Below, piece by piece: positions 13,472 through 24,748 of a stretch of 64,000 nucleotides of DNA. Within the stretch, counting starts at the first letter, position 1. Each line of letters opens with the position of its first letter. The DNA comes from Heliocidaris erythrogramma (Eukaryota; Echinodermata; Echinoidea; Camarodonta; Echinometridae): assembly GCA_025617745.1 (NCBI GenBank), contig CM046872.1, forward strand, positions 1,622,976 to 1,686,975. The letters run 5' to 3'. The notes under the pieces were generated by a model, which saw nothing but the letters and a program-made list of their open reading frames with translations, had not been told where the DNA came from and did not search any database. The position numbers were made by a program, and so were the translations under genes.

Positions 13472-14154
13472 CTCTTTGATGTTCATTGCTCTAAATGTAG
13501 ATATTCCAGAGAAAGCCTACTGCTGACTACTGTTGTTGAACAGCTGAATTTTCACTGAATGTCATTTTTTCTCTAACACTTGCGTTAGTTTATTAATTGA
13601 TTAAGTGAAAGTGTACCAGTCTACTAAAAATATCATTTGTAAGCAGCTAGAATGTATTCGACACGTTTACATTCAAGGATTACTCGTTTACATTTAAGGA
13701 GTCGAAAGGAAATAAAAAGGGAAAACAGCAGAATACCCACTCGGAACCCAATTCAGAGTTTTGTGGTTCTATGCTAGCGCGTATGGGTGCTTTAACTAGT
13801 TTTACCACATGATGCTTTTACGTCTTTGGGGAATGCACCTATACTTTCTATTTATAGAAGTAATATTTGAAGTTCCATTTTGAATATAGTATAGCAACAT
13901 GGAACAAATATAATATAATATATATTTTTAACTGGTATTTCATATTTAAATTTTAATATTGTGCTTAAGAACATATAAATCTGTATCAAGTCATACATGC
14001 TTGTACTTATTTCAAGCCACTTGTATATTTTAAAGAAAATAAAATTAACTGCGGTAATGTAATGTTATCAATAGTTGGATATTTTGTCATTTTGTGAACG
14101 TAAATTTTAAATGTGAGCATCGGAACACTTAAATTAATTATATTTTGGATATAA

Positions 14155-14156
<2 letters not shown>

Positions 14157-14193
<37 letters not shown>

Positions 14194-14340
14194 GTTTACT
14201 TGGGAAATATCTCAATACAGTTTGATTTACATGAAACATGTATTCTTTTTTTCTTCTTTTTTTTCTTCCTTCTCTCTCTCTCTTTCTCTCCTCTCTCTCT
14301 CTCTCTTTCTCTCCTCTCTCTTTCTCTGTCATTTTCTTTC
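14157..14340. repeat. TA repeat followed by CT microsatellite
   Basis: A (TA)n run at about 14157-14189 and CT-rich sequence at 14265-14340 lie between the two convergent Harbinger genes. Open frames here in both strands are low-complexity artefacts. Confidence 0.9.
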
Positions 14341-14469
14341 TCTATCTCCTTTTTGCCCTCTTTCCATATATACACGCCTCCCTTCACTTTCTCTCTGTCT
14401 CTGTTAAACATCTCCTTAACTTTCTGTTCTTTTCCTTCTTCTTCAATTCTTCAACTCTTCTATCTCCTT

Positions 14470-14650
14470 TTCATCTTACCTCTGATGGCCGAAATTTTTA
14501 TATAGTTTTTAATTATTCATGTTTCTAGTCATTCTTGTTTTGATCATTTGTTTTGTACATTTGATTTTGTAAATTGAAAAATTTCAGCTGTCAAGCTGCA
14601 TGTTCTTTTATGAAAATATAATGAATAAAATCAAATCAATTCTGAAATAA
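14470..14650 (+). mobile_element. Probable LINE 3' tail
   Basis: The stretch resembles a LINE 3' untranslated tail: it is T-rich, has GCTGTCAAGCTGCATG, and ends AATGAATAAAATCAAATCAA. Similar tails occur near 55850-55886 and, inverted, near 40557. No coding part is attached, so this would be a very short 5'-truncated copy. This is inference from composition and tail form. Confidence 0.4.
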
Positions 14651-15434
14651 ATCTAAGGGAACATTAAATTTCCTACCAGTGGACAAACTGATTTGAAAAT
14701 TAATGCATTCCCTATAGAGAATACATTTTTTAATCAAGTTGTGATGTTCATGTGAAATTTCTCAAATACTTAGTATACTCTTTGGAATATAAATGGTAAC
14801 ATATGTATTATCATTAGCAGTGTCAATAATGATTTTGGACATGCTTAGTTAGCTACATGTAGAGACTTAATAACAGATTTTCTCAAGAAAAGTTTCAGAG
14901 TAACATTAGATGAAACTTTAATGACATTTAACAGAAAACTTCAAACAAGTGATTTCATGTCATGAAAATTCATAGACTGTCTTAAAGTTCCTGTTGTTTC
15001 GGAAGAAGTTCAAGCTTTCTCAGCTCTACTTGTTTCTTCAATTGCAGTATTTCCATTTTCAACTCATGCTGTTTCTCAAGGTACTGCACTTTGAGGCAAT
15101 GTTCTACTTCAGCATGTGTCTTGAGGATTTCTTCTAGGGCGGGCGATTGGGCTACAACTGTTGCAGGGGATGGGGTTCCAGATCGTTGTCTCTTCATTTG
15201 TGGAGGCCTAAGGAGGATGCACAAAAATAATGCAATCTTGTAAAATCACAACTTAACATGTTTTAGTTATAATGTTTTGTTTACAAAATATCTTTAACAT
15301 ATTGTAGCATGGAGGCAGGATAATAAACACATTTAGAATCATACTCTCTGTAACAGCTTTTTGAATTCACCAAGAAAAGCAATCCTGGTAATCGCTTGCA
15401 ACTACATGTATTTACCTTCACATTGTCTAATGGG

Positions 15435-15712
15435 GAGGTGTCCTGGTTTAGTGGACACGTCACCGGACTGTGGATCTCATGGTTCGCGGACCGAGTCCCG
15501 CCGCGGCACTAATGTCCTTTTGCAAGACAGTAATCTACATTTGCCACTCTCCACCCAGGTGTAGTAAATGGGTACCTGGTTGGAATTTATTCCTTGAAAT
15601 GCTTTGAGCGTCTTATAGGGCAGCTCGGCTAAAGCCAGGGTAATATTGGAGCGCCTTGAGTGTGCACCATTGGTGGATATGAGCGCTATATAAATAACCA
15701 ATATTATTAATG
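15435..15712 (+). mobile_element. tRNA-derived SINE, copy 1
   Basis: The head GAGGTGTCCTGGTTTAGTGG resembles a Pol III A box and GGTTCGCGG...GAGTCC a B box. A non-tRNA body follows, with TTTGCCACTCTCCACCCAGG and CAGCTCGGCTAAAGCCAGGG. The 3' end is GCGCTATATAAATA followed by an ATT-rich tail. It matches the - strand copy at 26259-26516. It sits in an intron of the Myb-like gene, so it is younger than the Harbinger copy. Confidence 0.85.
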
Positions 15713-16559
15713 ACTTGTATTTTTTTTTTTAATTAAATGGGTAATGGTCTATTTTAACAATTAACTGAAGATAAATTTGATCTCATATTAGTACAATCCA
15801 TTGTTATTGTAAAGATTTGTATGTTCAATGACAAATATATTATTAAATATTTGTTATATATTTATAAGCAAAAACGAAAATATTCATTATTGTATAAAGA
15901 TACATGGAAACAAAAAAGAAAGGAAAAGAAATATACCGTTTCACAGGAGTGACATCAATGCAGGTACATGTACTTGCTGATGCACGATAAATGTCTGTGG
16001 TTGTGGTAGTGGTAGTGGTCGTGGACGTCGTTGGAGCCAAATCATTCTCCTCACAGGACATGAAGTCAATTCTGTGAGATATGAGAAAGGAGAGTTGGAA
16101 ATGGAATCAATCGAAACTTATGAGGGTTCAGACAGTCACAACCAAAATCGTATTCAGACCACTTGCTTGTCAAACATCCAAACATCTTGACGTTCTATAT
16201 GTAATACTAAACACACATGTAAGAATGAAGGCCGGGGTTGGGGCGTATTGGCAGTAATTTAGAAACCTATAGGCCTACAAATTTGGGCACATCAATACAT
16301 TCTTTCATGGGTTCCACAAATTATGACTTTAATTCCTCACCCCATCAATTTTAAAGAACTTTTTTTTTAAACAATATAATTGAGAAAAGGAAAACTTAAA
16401 TTAAAGAAATGTAATATAAAATCAACAAATAGCAATTGACAAGGTTACAATTAGGCCCTATACGAGAAAGACAGCCACAGAGAGACAGAGATGTGTGTTT
16501 TTATTAATTTATCTAGGCGAGATGCTGCGAGAGTATGAATTGACTGCAGAGTCGGATTT

Positions 16560-16745
16560 TTTTTTATTTTTTATTTTTTTGGGGGGCACATTTTTGGGGC
16601 CCCCCCCCCGCTTTTGGAAGAAAAATATGCATTGTGCCCCGCCCCCCCCCCCCCCTTAGAATGAAAACCCTTTTTTGGGGCTTGTCAGAGAATTATGGAG
16701 GGGCATGGACCCCATATACCACCCCCCCCCCCTTTTTTTTTTTTC
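16560..16745. repeat. Poly-G/poly-C rich dispersed repeat fragment
   Basis: Runs of G and C flank a block reading GGCTTGTCAGAGAATTATGG. A related block occurs near 9950 (inverted), 35372, 39107 and 42160, usually beside GGATCCGCCCCTG-type ends. It is probably a decayed copy of the hAT-type repeat seen intact at 35277-39179. Confidence 0.5.
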
Positions 16746-16849
16746 TCCCCCTCTTTTTTGTTCAGTTTTAACAATAACCCTGTCACAACTGTCATGGGTA
16801 AACTAATTAATTAAGTCATTATCAATGGTCATTGTTGTACAATTTGTAC

Positions 16850-17660
16850 CTAGATCAAGATCTAAGTTAGATGTTGATTTTAAGTCGACAAAGTTCAATT
16901 AGGCCTAGATCTAGATCGATCTAACTACATCTATAGATCTTAGATCTATGGGTTCGATTAGGTCGCGAGTTAGGTTATGTTCTAGCATAGCATAACTCTC
17001 GACCTATTCTAGATCTACATGTATACTTATATATTATAAAACTAGGACTACCAGAACTAAATCAAAAATCTAGACTAGGGCGGGCTAGGCTAGGTCAATA
17101 CATGTAGGTGGCAGATCGTGCGCGCGCGAGGCTATCGCGCGTAATACAAGTATCAGGCTAGGCAACTGTATTAGTGCCATTTAATGGTGGCATGTACAAT
17201 GTCCTGTGTTAGATCTAACTTTAAATCTCACTTAGATCTTGTGGTCGTGCTACTGCTAGGACCTCACGCATAGCCAGGTGTATTTAACTGTTAGATCTAA
17301 TGTTAAATCTACTGAATGTCTTACTCTAAGTTAGGTCTAAAGTTTGATCTTTTTAATATTTAACGTTGAATGTATTAGGCCTAGTTTTGACTAATACTAA
17401 TATTATTGGTACAAAAAGAAGTTAGATCTAACAATAGGCCTAACTTTAAGCTAGGCCTATATCCAGACAAATTTTGTTAGATTCTTATCTAGAACCTAGA
17501 TCTATTGAGATGTAAATGTTAATCTAACCTAGAAATTAAAAATATCACAGACTAACAGCTATGAGTTAAAATAGTGGTCTAGGTGTCTAGATCTACTCTA
17601 GAATAGATCTCATCAGAAGTAGATCTAGGGCCTAATGAATGTTAGACTTAGCTACAGACG
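16850..17660. repeat. AGATCT/CTAGGCCTA-rich intronic tract
   Basis: About 800 bp of the first intron of the Myb-like gene is unusually dense in AGATCT, TCTAGA, AGGCCTA and TTAGATCTAA. The words are not in a fixed period, so this is a compositional feature and not a tandem array. Similar words appear near 42240, 42910 and 63950. Confidence 0.6.
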
Positions 17661-17829
17661 CGCACGCGACATCGACACAAGTTGATTTCTTGCAATTGTT
17701 AGAGTTGGGTTTAGCGCGAAGGGGGCGCTAATCTACTTTTGCAGCGGGTAGAATCGATCTTTACCAGATCGATGCTGGAGTGATTTAATCACAAGGTTAC
17801 GGTTTGGGTACCGGCCCAGTAGCGGATTT

Positions 17830-18012
17830 TGCGGACCCACCCCCCCCCCCCCCCCCTCCTTCGTAATAGAAGTAAACATTTTGTCATCATCCCCCTTTCT
17901 AAGATAGAACTGACAGATGTTTTCTGCTTGTCAAATAGAAACAGGACCCATATTAAAATCTAATACTGTAATAGTACGGTAACACCCCCCCCCCCCCCCC
18001 CCCCCCCCCTTT
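17830..18012. repeat. Poly-C tracts in the Myb-like intron
   Basis: Two C runs, about 20 bp near 17839-17857 and about 27 bp near 17983-18009, lie just downstream of the donor site of Myb-like exon 1. Confidence 0.85.
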
Positions 18013-18915
18013 ACTGTCGGGGCGACTTTTGGTGGGCTGCTAAAAATCTCGCCCTCCTCCCACCCACACCCCTGAGCGAGACTATGGAAGGGTTGGCGGA
18101 AAAAAAATGGGTCCATACCTTGGCTTTGCCTTTGCCTTTAGCAGTGCCCCTGCTGCTAGATACTCCATGACAGTCACCGCTTCCGAGTTCGTCTTCGCCG
18201 CATCATCGTCGAATCTATTAACAATCTGGAGAAATTCCTGAGGCACCAAGTCCCTGTCAACTAGAGTAAGGGCAGAAGGTTGATAAGGGGGTTCTCCTCC
18301 TCCCGTCTTCCCCCTCTCCCGGCAGAAGTCGCCCCATTCGGCCTTCGCCGACAGCTTTATTCATTTCCATTGGTCACGGATCTCTTTTGTTTCTCGACTT
18401 GTTCCAAACCTAGTTTGGAAATCTCGATGTACCTGTTCCCAGGCCTCGGATCTCGCACAATTCACTTCGAAATCGTTTCTCTTTCTCTCTATTGTTTCTA
18501 CCTTATCGGAGATCAGTTGAACCAGAAAGTCCTGTTCAACCGACTCCCAGTTCTTCTTCCTTGTTTTAGGAATTTTAGTTGAGCTTTCGACATCCATGAT
18601 AGCAAATAGATTGAGACGTCTAGTGCGCATGTGCAAGAGAAGCAGACTACGAGCTTAAAGGTATCCGAAGTAGTCTGCTTGTACCGCACATGCGCAGTAA
18701 ATGATCTCCATGCCAACTAAACTGAAGTTTAAATTTAGACTGCGGTTTAAATTTAGACTGGACTTAGACTCTGGTTTAATTAAACCGGACTTTCAGAAAC
18801 AGAAATGGAGTTAAACCCGACTTAGACTGGACCTCCGGTCTAAGTCGGGTTTAGTTAGACTCTGGTTTAACTTAGACTGGAGTTTAAGTTAAACTGGAGT
18901 TCGGAATACGGGCCA

Positions 18916-19254
18916 CTAAGTCTAACCGTGCAAGCTATTTTGTGTAATAGAGTGTTGCAAGGGGGTTGGGGGATGGTTGCCGACACCCTCTTCGAGATTT
19001 TTTAATGAGGGTTGCAATGCTAAATGTATGATTTGGTACCAATGGATAGATACAGGTTTTCTTCTATCTAACGATACCAAAATAATCAGATCTACCAACA
19101 GTGTGACACAATTGTCAACATATTTTCCCCATGTGAATGGATTGACATTTTACCGAGTTTTTAGACCGTTACATTAAGTCCAAATCCAAATGGACTTGAA
19201 TTCAGAAAGGTAATGACATAAATCTCTAGTCAAGGGCCTATATCATTGGCCTGG
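18916..19254. other. Non-coding stretch, nothing recognised
   Basis: Sequence to the right of the Harbinger element. No gene or repeat structure was identified. Confidence 0.5.
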
Positions 19255-20075
19255 AGACTATAGGTGGCGACCTGGTGGCGACTCAAGTCTCCGCTGGTTG
19301 CGGAGATGTCTCCGCAACGTCTCCTGGAGACTAGCCGGGTCTCCGGGGTTGAGGGAAATTCAAACATGTTAGATTTTTCCAGTCTCCAGCAGGTCTCGGA
19401 GACGTATCCGCGACGTCTCCATCAGATGCGGCGACATCGCGGAGCCTAATTTTGTCCACGACGTCTCCGAGACCTGCTGGAGACTAAAGCCCCCTTCACA
19501 CCGGGACTGCATAGAGTTGCGTTATGCATACCAAGTATGCCGAAATTACAGGTAGGATCGGCGTAGTCCCTGCGTAGGTTATGCACTGGACAGCGTATGG
19601 TTGCCTACCCTGTGCATATGCAATTGGCGTACCTACACGTAGGATTGCGTATTGCTGAACCCACACTAAGCAAAATTACGCAACACTACGCCCTTCCATA
19701 GCCAGCCTCCAAGGATTTTTCGTCAGACTGGCGTAGGGTAGCGTACTAGTAATTGCGTATGCATGGTGAACAGTAGCGTAGTGTTGCGTAGACTTGCGTA
19801 AAGACTACGACGTCGCTGCGACTCGGCCCGAAAAAAAACCCTTGTGCTCTCACCAAGGCGACGTCACAGAGACGTTTCCACGACGTCTCCAGACAAGGTG
19901 ACAATCAAGTCATGGGGACGTCTCCGCAACCTTGCGGAGACCCATGGCGACCTATTCGAGACGTCGCGGCGATGTTCCCGCGACTTCCGGGCGAATCGGT
20001 GTCACCTTGTCTGGAGATGTTTCGGAGACATCTCGGACGAGTCGTGGCGACATCTCCGCCAATGCACATAGACAA
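19255..20075. repeat. GAGACGTC-rich repeat block with a possible nested insert
   Basis: Both ends (19255-19490 and 19845-20070) are packed with variants of GGAGACGTC and GGCGACATCTCC in both orientations, ending in similar GGCGAC-rich sequence. The middle (about 19490-19840) differs: it opens CTTCACACCGGGACTGCAT and carries many GCGTA/TACGC words. The simplest reading is an inverted-repeat element interrupted by a second MITE-like sequence. The boundaries are approximate. Confidence 0.5.
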
Positions 20076-20650
20076 AATTAAATAAAAACTTTGATGTACA
20101 AGTTGATTTGTATTTTTTTTTTTAATATGATTTGATTATCTTGATATTCAGTGCCAGATACGCATAGGTGTAAGAGCACTGATCCCATGATCGTCCGTGG
20201 GGGCCGGGCGCAGGTGTTTTTCCCGATCATTGGTTGCCTATTTCGCCTAGCTACCAGTAAAATGTCTACTCTTTCTAGCTGTCTACCAAATAGTATAGGT
20301 TCTCACCATGGTTCTCACGCCTTCTTTGCCCGAAAATTTAATATTCTTGCCCCTAATCACTGCTTCGAAAATCTGAGCTCCCTGGCCTGGCTTCTAACCC
20401 TAGTCCTAGATCTATGTCTATGTAGAGTATTTTTGTTCTTCATTTTTTTCTTTCTTATTGAAGAAGTCTGAGAATATATTAAAGATATGGATACAGTGCA
20501 GAGATAATGAATATTCAGCTATTTATCACTCATAGGCCCACCCCTTATGTGGGACTGTGTCAAACATGATTCACTGTTGCAGTAGGTCTAGTCTAAAACA
20601 GACAACAAAATTGCTCTTTGCATGATTAAATTTTCTTAAATCTGCTAGAT

Positions 20651-21030
20651 TAATAATAATAATAATAGTGTATATTTATAGAGCGCACACACCGTCCAAA
20701 GACGCTCATGGCGCTAGCCCAGCAACAGTTCTCTTATACCTGGCAAATAAACACATACATGTGCACATATATCTACCTATATACATATACCTAAAAGCCT
20801 ACATACTGTACATATCCACAAATCAACACACAACCCAAAAAAAAACAAAAAAACAAAAAAAATTACATCACTCATCGGAATTCTTAGCAACATCTCGTTG
20901 GGGCCCCCTTGCTTGCTGCTCCGTTCACCAACAATTTAAGGGTCAAGCCCGGTCGGCTCAGTACTCACAGGAGCTCTGGCATAAAGAGGGCACCATTCCC
21001 CAACAGGCAGCCAATAATAAGAACAAGATT
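20651..21030 (-). repeat. Retroposon-like repeat with TAA tail
   Basis: Begins with a TAATAATAATAA run followed by GTGTATATTTATAGAGCGC, which matches in reverse complement the GCGCTATATAAATA-ATT 3' ends of the SINEs here and of the LINE at 60275. It is therefore probably the 3' end of another SINE or LINE copy on the - strand. The body up to ~21030 has no coding potential that I recognise. Confidence 0.45.
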
Positions 21031-21339
21031 TAGATAATATATGTAACATTTATATTTATATTTCATTTCTCATAAATCATTGGGTTATTTTTTAGGATAC
21101 TATATGTTAAACAGAAAAGTCTTAAGGTGCTTGATTTAGGGACTTTTCAACTCTTACTATGCTACAAATTTAAGGTTTCAGAGTTTCAAGTGAAATTTTA
21201 AATAATTATTTTCCTGAATGAATGATTTAGAATGGACCAATTCCCGCTAATACACACAAAACATATAGAAGCCTATTCACCAGTTGAAGATATTGTGGAG
21301 TGCAGCTTATCATCAGATAAGCTTGTACATGTAGAAGTC

Positions 21340-21926
21340 TTCACCCTTGGATTAGGCCCCGGCAGGTCCCCGGGCAGCTGTGACTAGCAGTCGTGAACAT
21401 TAGCTGCGATCACCTCCGCTGAACTACATAGGGGGAAAACCTGCCGGTGCCCCCTCTTTTGAAACCCAACTGGCATACTTTAAGTACACAATGAAAAAAA
21501 TTGCCCCCTTAATTGTTTTTTTTCATGCTCAGTGTGCCCCCTCTTTTACAAAATCCTGGATCCGCCCCTGCCCCAAATCATGATCCTTAGAACAAATTAT
21601 ACGTCAGTTTCTGAGTTTTATAACATTTCAATATTACCTAATCAAAATACACACCTCAAAGATCACAAAGTTGACTCATTTTAAAATTTGCTCGCTAAAA
21701 GAGTCATTGTCAGGAACTTTTTAAAAAGTGAATCGTATTCATCGCCCGACCAAAAGATGGCCACTGACTTGTTTCGAAATATCCATTACATAGCTAATGA
21801 ATATTCAATAGCATGAAAGGAAATCACAGAAACGGAATCAGACCAAGCCTCTCCTAATGAAAAATCAATTAGATAGCTAATGAATGGTCAATAGCAAGAA
21901 AGCCAATCACCGAAAGAAAAAAAAAT
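21340..21926 (+). repeat. Dispersed repeat R1, copy B, left part
   Basis: Matches the reverse complement of 7845-8395. It contains an extra insertion at about 21450-21575, rich in GCCCCC and ending CTGGATCCGCCCCTG, typical of a hAT-type MITE end. It stops at the TTAA that borders the element at 21931 and resumes at 23641. Confidence 0.75.
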
Positions 21927-22270
21927 TTAAAGACCTGGTCCGGTGACTGAACAACTATATATCAATGGAAAGCTTATTGGACGTAGAATACAAAAATATA
22001 TGATTAAGACCAATGAGACATTTCGTAATTGCACAATAAGCAAAACAAAAAATAATTTTCAGCCTCCCCGCCATTTACGGGTGAGCCGGTCCGAAATAAA
22101 TCGCAAGCGCTATGACGTCATCTTATGAAGACCCGCTAGAACTTGAACTTAGTATTAGAAGGCCGCGACGCAATCGTGCATGTATTTGTACATAAACAAC
22201 ACAAGTTGAGCGGGGAGAAGTCCATTGAACGCTGCATAATAAAGTTTCTTTACAAAAGTTTTGAGTTGTC

Positions 22271-22558
22271 ATGGCGTCAGTTGTGATCGAAGAAGATCAG
22301 GATGATTTGCTGATGGACTGTGAATACGAGGAGGTAGAGGATGGTGAGGAAGTAAGTGGAGAAGATGAGGGAAACGATGAAAGTGAATCGAGTTCTGGCA
22401 GCGGCAGCAGTGACAGTGACGAGGACAATACTGATCTGGCCGGTGATGAAGACGGGGATGCTGCCGCAGGTGAAGGGGCAAGGTTAGGGGTAGTAGCGTG
22501 GGAGTATGAGCCACTGCCAAGAGGAGGACCGGGAGAAAATGTAGGAGATAGAGATTAG
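22271..22558 (+). CDS. Acidic hypothetical protein, probable first exon of the TTAA element
   Basis: Opens MASVVIEEDQDDLLMDCEYE, followed by an Asp/Glu/Ser-rich tract (SESSSGSGSSDSDED) and a short tail with LPRGGPGEN. It is 95 residues if it runs to the TAG at 22556. A GT in GAAAATGTAGGA could instead be a weak splice donor. The frame is strongly biased to acidic residues, unlike random AT-rich DNA here. A CRE-like TGACGTCA lies about 155 bp upstream of the ATG. I do not recognise a domain. It could be the N-terminus of a protein carried by larger relatives of this element or a captured host exon. Confidence 0.45.
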   Translation: MASVVIEEDQDDLLMDCEYEEVEDGEEVSGEDEGNDESESSSGSGSSDSDEDNTDLAGDEDGDAAAGEGARLGVVAWEYEPLPRGGPGENVGDRD

Positions 22559-22665
22559 CAAAACCGTGACAACAGAATGCATGCAAATGTAGAAGATTGG
22601 TGAGTTTTGTGATTTCTTGTTGATGATTTCAATAATGATCTGAAACTATAGCAGAATGTTTAGAT

Positions 22666-23420
22666 TCAGCAAACTCTCTCACCATGCTCACCTAGGGCTA
22701 GACTAAATTTAATCGATAAATGGCGACTGGGCTTAACGAATTTGGCCATTTGTGATTTATATATAAAGTATTTCTTCAAAATGAACCAATATTTTGAGCT
22801 TGGCTGTAGGGCCAATAAGTTTAACGCGAGGACATCGTCGACTGTCAACTTCGACAACTGCGGCCATAGCTATAGTATACCTACTAACCTAGCGTTCGCG
22901 GCAGCTCCCGGTAGGTAGGCTACCCGCAGCGCGGGCGGCATAGACGTGCTACGATAGCCCTGATGCAGGCCAGCCACGTATGCAGTCCATGCATCCGAAA
23001 ATGCAATTTCAAGATTCCTGCAATAAATATTTTACAAAGCATCGAAGAATCTCGTCTAAATATATGGTAAGAATGATTCCTTTTGCATTTTGATGGCTAT
23101 AATTTTGCTAAATCTAGACTAAACCAAATCTAAAGTTTAACAAACATGACAAAGTTAAAACCTAACAGTAACACAAGCAATGCACTCATTATTGTGCGAG
23201 ACATGCCTACAAACGTGAAGAGCATAATCGACTCATAACAGCCCCAAAATTAAATGGAACGACGATTAATCCCCATTCATATCTATTCTATTCAGTTTTA
23301 ATTAAAATAATCATTTTAATTAGTAAAATAAGACACAAAGTCTCATCGAGTTACGTACCATTCCGTATTGACATCGCCTACTGTGTGCAGAAAGATCACA
23401 GGCTCGCGATCGATCGCTAC
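22666..23420. other. Remainder of the TTAA element, nothing recognised
   Basis: No downstream exon with a family motif was found after the acidic frame. The content is ordinary AT-rich DNA with a few GC-rich patches (22900-22960). Confidence 0.5.
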
Positions 23421-23640
23421 ATAATATGACGTCATCAGCTCGAAGGCTCTTATTCGCGATGTAACTTCAGGGTTTTGAAGCACTTGAATTCCACCGGAAT
23501 TCCAGATTTCAAACCACTATTTCTCATCCGCATGGCAATTTCTGGATAAATAGTGGTGATTTTCCTCTTCTGTGTCCCCTAAGCTTCAGACTGATATATA
23601 ATTCACCTATTTGATTTCCCGGTTCGGACCAGGTCCTTAA

Positions 23641-23765
23641 AAATGAATTTTTTAAAGCCCCCCCCCCCCCCCCCCCCCATGTACAAAGTGAACGGAAAAG
23701 AGTCTGACAGAAAAAGTGTGTCAGAGGTGTCAGAAATAAAGTGGGTCAGCAAATGGAAACACCCC
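23641..23765 (+). repeat. Dispersed repeat R1, copy B, right part
   Basis: Continuation of 21340-21926 after the TTAA element. It has a ~23-bp poly-C run, then GTACAAAGTGAACGGAAAAG and AGTGGGTCAGCAAATGG as in copies A and C. Confidence 0.75.
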
Positions 23766-24055
23766 TTAAAAATTAATTAGCATGAAAGGAAATCACAGAA
23801 ACGGAATCAGACTAAGCCTCTCCTAATGAAAAATCAATTAGATAGCTAAAGAATAGTCACTAGCAAGAAAGCCAATCACAGAAAAAATATCCAAAAAAAT
23901 TCCAAAAAAAATTTTAAACATGTTTTTAAAAAAAATTAAAATTAATATTTTTAAGCCCCCCTCCCCCCGTACAAAGTGAACGGAAAAGCATCTGTCAGAA
24001 AAAGTGTGTCAGATGTGTCAGAAATAAAGTGGGTCAGCAAATGGAAACACCCCTT
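23766..24055 (+). repeat. Dispersed repeat R1, copy C (partial tandem duplicate)
   Basis: Repeats about 270 bp of copy B, from AGCATGAAAGGAAATCACAG to AAATGGAAACACCCCTT, but without the 1.7-kb TTAA insertion. It therefore shows what the insertion site looked like when empty. Confidence 0.8.
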
Positions 24056-24740
24056 GCACGTGGAGAAATGTATGCACACTAGGCATATAAACATAAGACA
24101 GGGCTTTTATAATGCATTCTGGTTCGAAACATTGTGCTCTATACTCCTGTTCTTCGACCAACTTGGAAACTATACCTGTTTGGTTTTCCCCTTTCGGAAC
24201 GTTTCATAGATGGCAGTCTCTACGGCTATGGTGAGGGTCATTTGAGCAGTGGCGTATCAAGAAATTGGCAACATGAGGGCGAAATTGCAAATGTATTTGA
24301 CAATAAAAATACATAATTTTGTTGTTTGGAAACGTTTATAGATTATTAAGTTGCTGTCTGCACCTACGCTGAAAGATGTATATTTTTGTAAAGTCTTTTC
24401 TTTCTATGTTTTCTTTGCAAAACCGCTTTCAAAGTACTGATTTAAATATTCAATCAAAATTTGGATATTGTACGTTACCTGATCGTATGCTAAGGAAGCT
24501 AAGAACAAAAAAAAAATATTACTTATCTTTTGGAATGATAATTTCAAAATGAGTTTAGAAATCATGTTTCGAATAAAATTTATCGTCAAAATTCTTCTAA
24601 TAATAATTTGACCGTATTAATGTGACAATGAACATGTACAGACAAAATAGAATGTATATCTCGCCAAATTTCGTATGCACGAGAGGCTCTTGTGTTTTCA
24701 TAGTAATTATTATTTTTCTTCTCATAACTTTATCTTTCAG
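24056..24740. other. Non-coding stretch, nothing recognised
   Basis: AT-rich DNA upstream of the candidate exon at 24749. No promoter or first exon of the fibrinogen-related gene could be picked out. Confidence 0.5.
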
Positions 24741-24748
24741 ATGACTTT

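Larger units (their letters stand above)
14982..18597 (-). pseudogene. Myb/SANT-like DNA-binding gene of Harbinger, one nonsense codon
   Basis: Exons on the - strand are 18597-18119, 16071-15937 and 15207-14982. Introns are GT-AG with matching phases; total 280 codons including the stop. Exon 1 opens MDVESST and carries a Myb/SANT-like domain (KNWESVEQDFLVQLI, then IRDQWK) followed by RGKTGGG, the linker typical of this Harbinger-partner family. Exon 2 encodes a Thr run. Exon 3 ends in a charged coiled coil (about the last 50 residues). The one defect is TGA at 18363-18361 (codon 79) in the middle of the domain; a CGA-to-TGA change at a CpG would explain it. In the family this protein brings the transposase to the nucleus and binds the element ends. 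With the stop, it would make only a short N-terminal peptide. Confidence 0.85.
8584..18915 (+). mobile_element. PIF/Harbinger DNA transposon, two-gene, 10.3 kb
   Basis: The left end reads GGCCCGTATTCTGAACTCC and the right end is its near-perfect reverse complement. The termini extend about 150-200 bp inward as several imperfect GTTTAAACT-like and CTTAGACTGG-like sub-repeats. Inside are two convergent genes, as in known Harbinger elements: a HARBI1-like nuclease (+) and a Myb/SANT-like protein (-). No convincing 3-bp target duplication is visible: the left flank ends CAAT and the right begins ACTA. Later insertions inside it are a tRNA-like fragment (10479-10550), a probable LINE tail (14470-14650) and a SINE (15435-15712). 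Confidence 0.92.
21931..23636 (+). mobile_element. TTAA-flanked DNA transposon, 1.7 kb
   Basis: TTAA stands on both sides (21927-21930 and 23637-23640). The ends read AGACCTGGTCCG and, in reverse complement, GGACCTGGTCCG, with looser inverted similarity further in, including TGACGTCA near both ends (22112 and 23428) and ATATATCA blocks. The flanks belong to one interrupted repeat (R1), which confirms insertion. TTAA duplications are used by piggyBac and Kolobok superfamilies; the purine-rich ends fit Kolobok better, but no transposase is present to decide. It carries the acidic open frame at 22271. Confidence 0.8.

Noticed and set aside
8581-18918. A 3-bp target duplication for the full Harbinger copy
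   Set aside because: Left CAAT and right ACTA do not match at any of the plausible boundaries, so no duplication is claimed.
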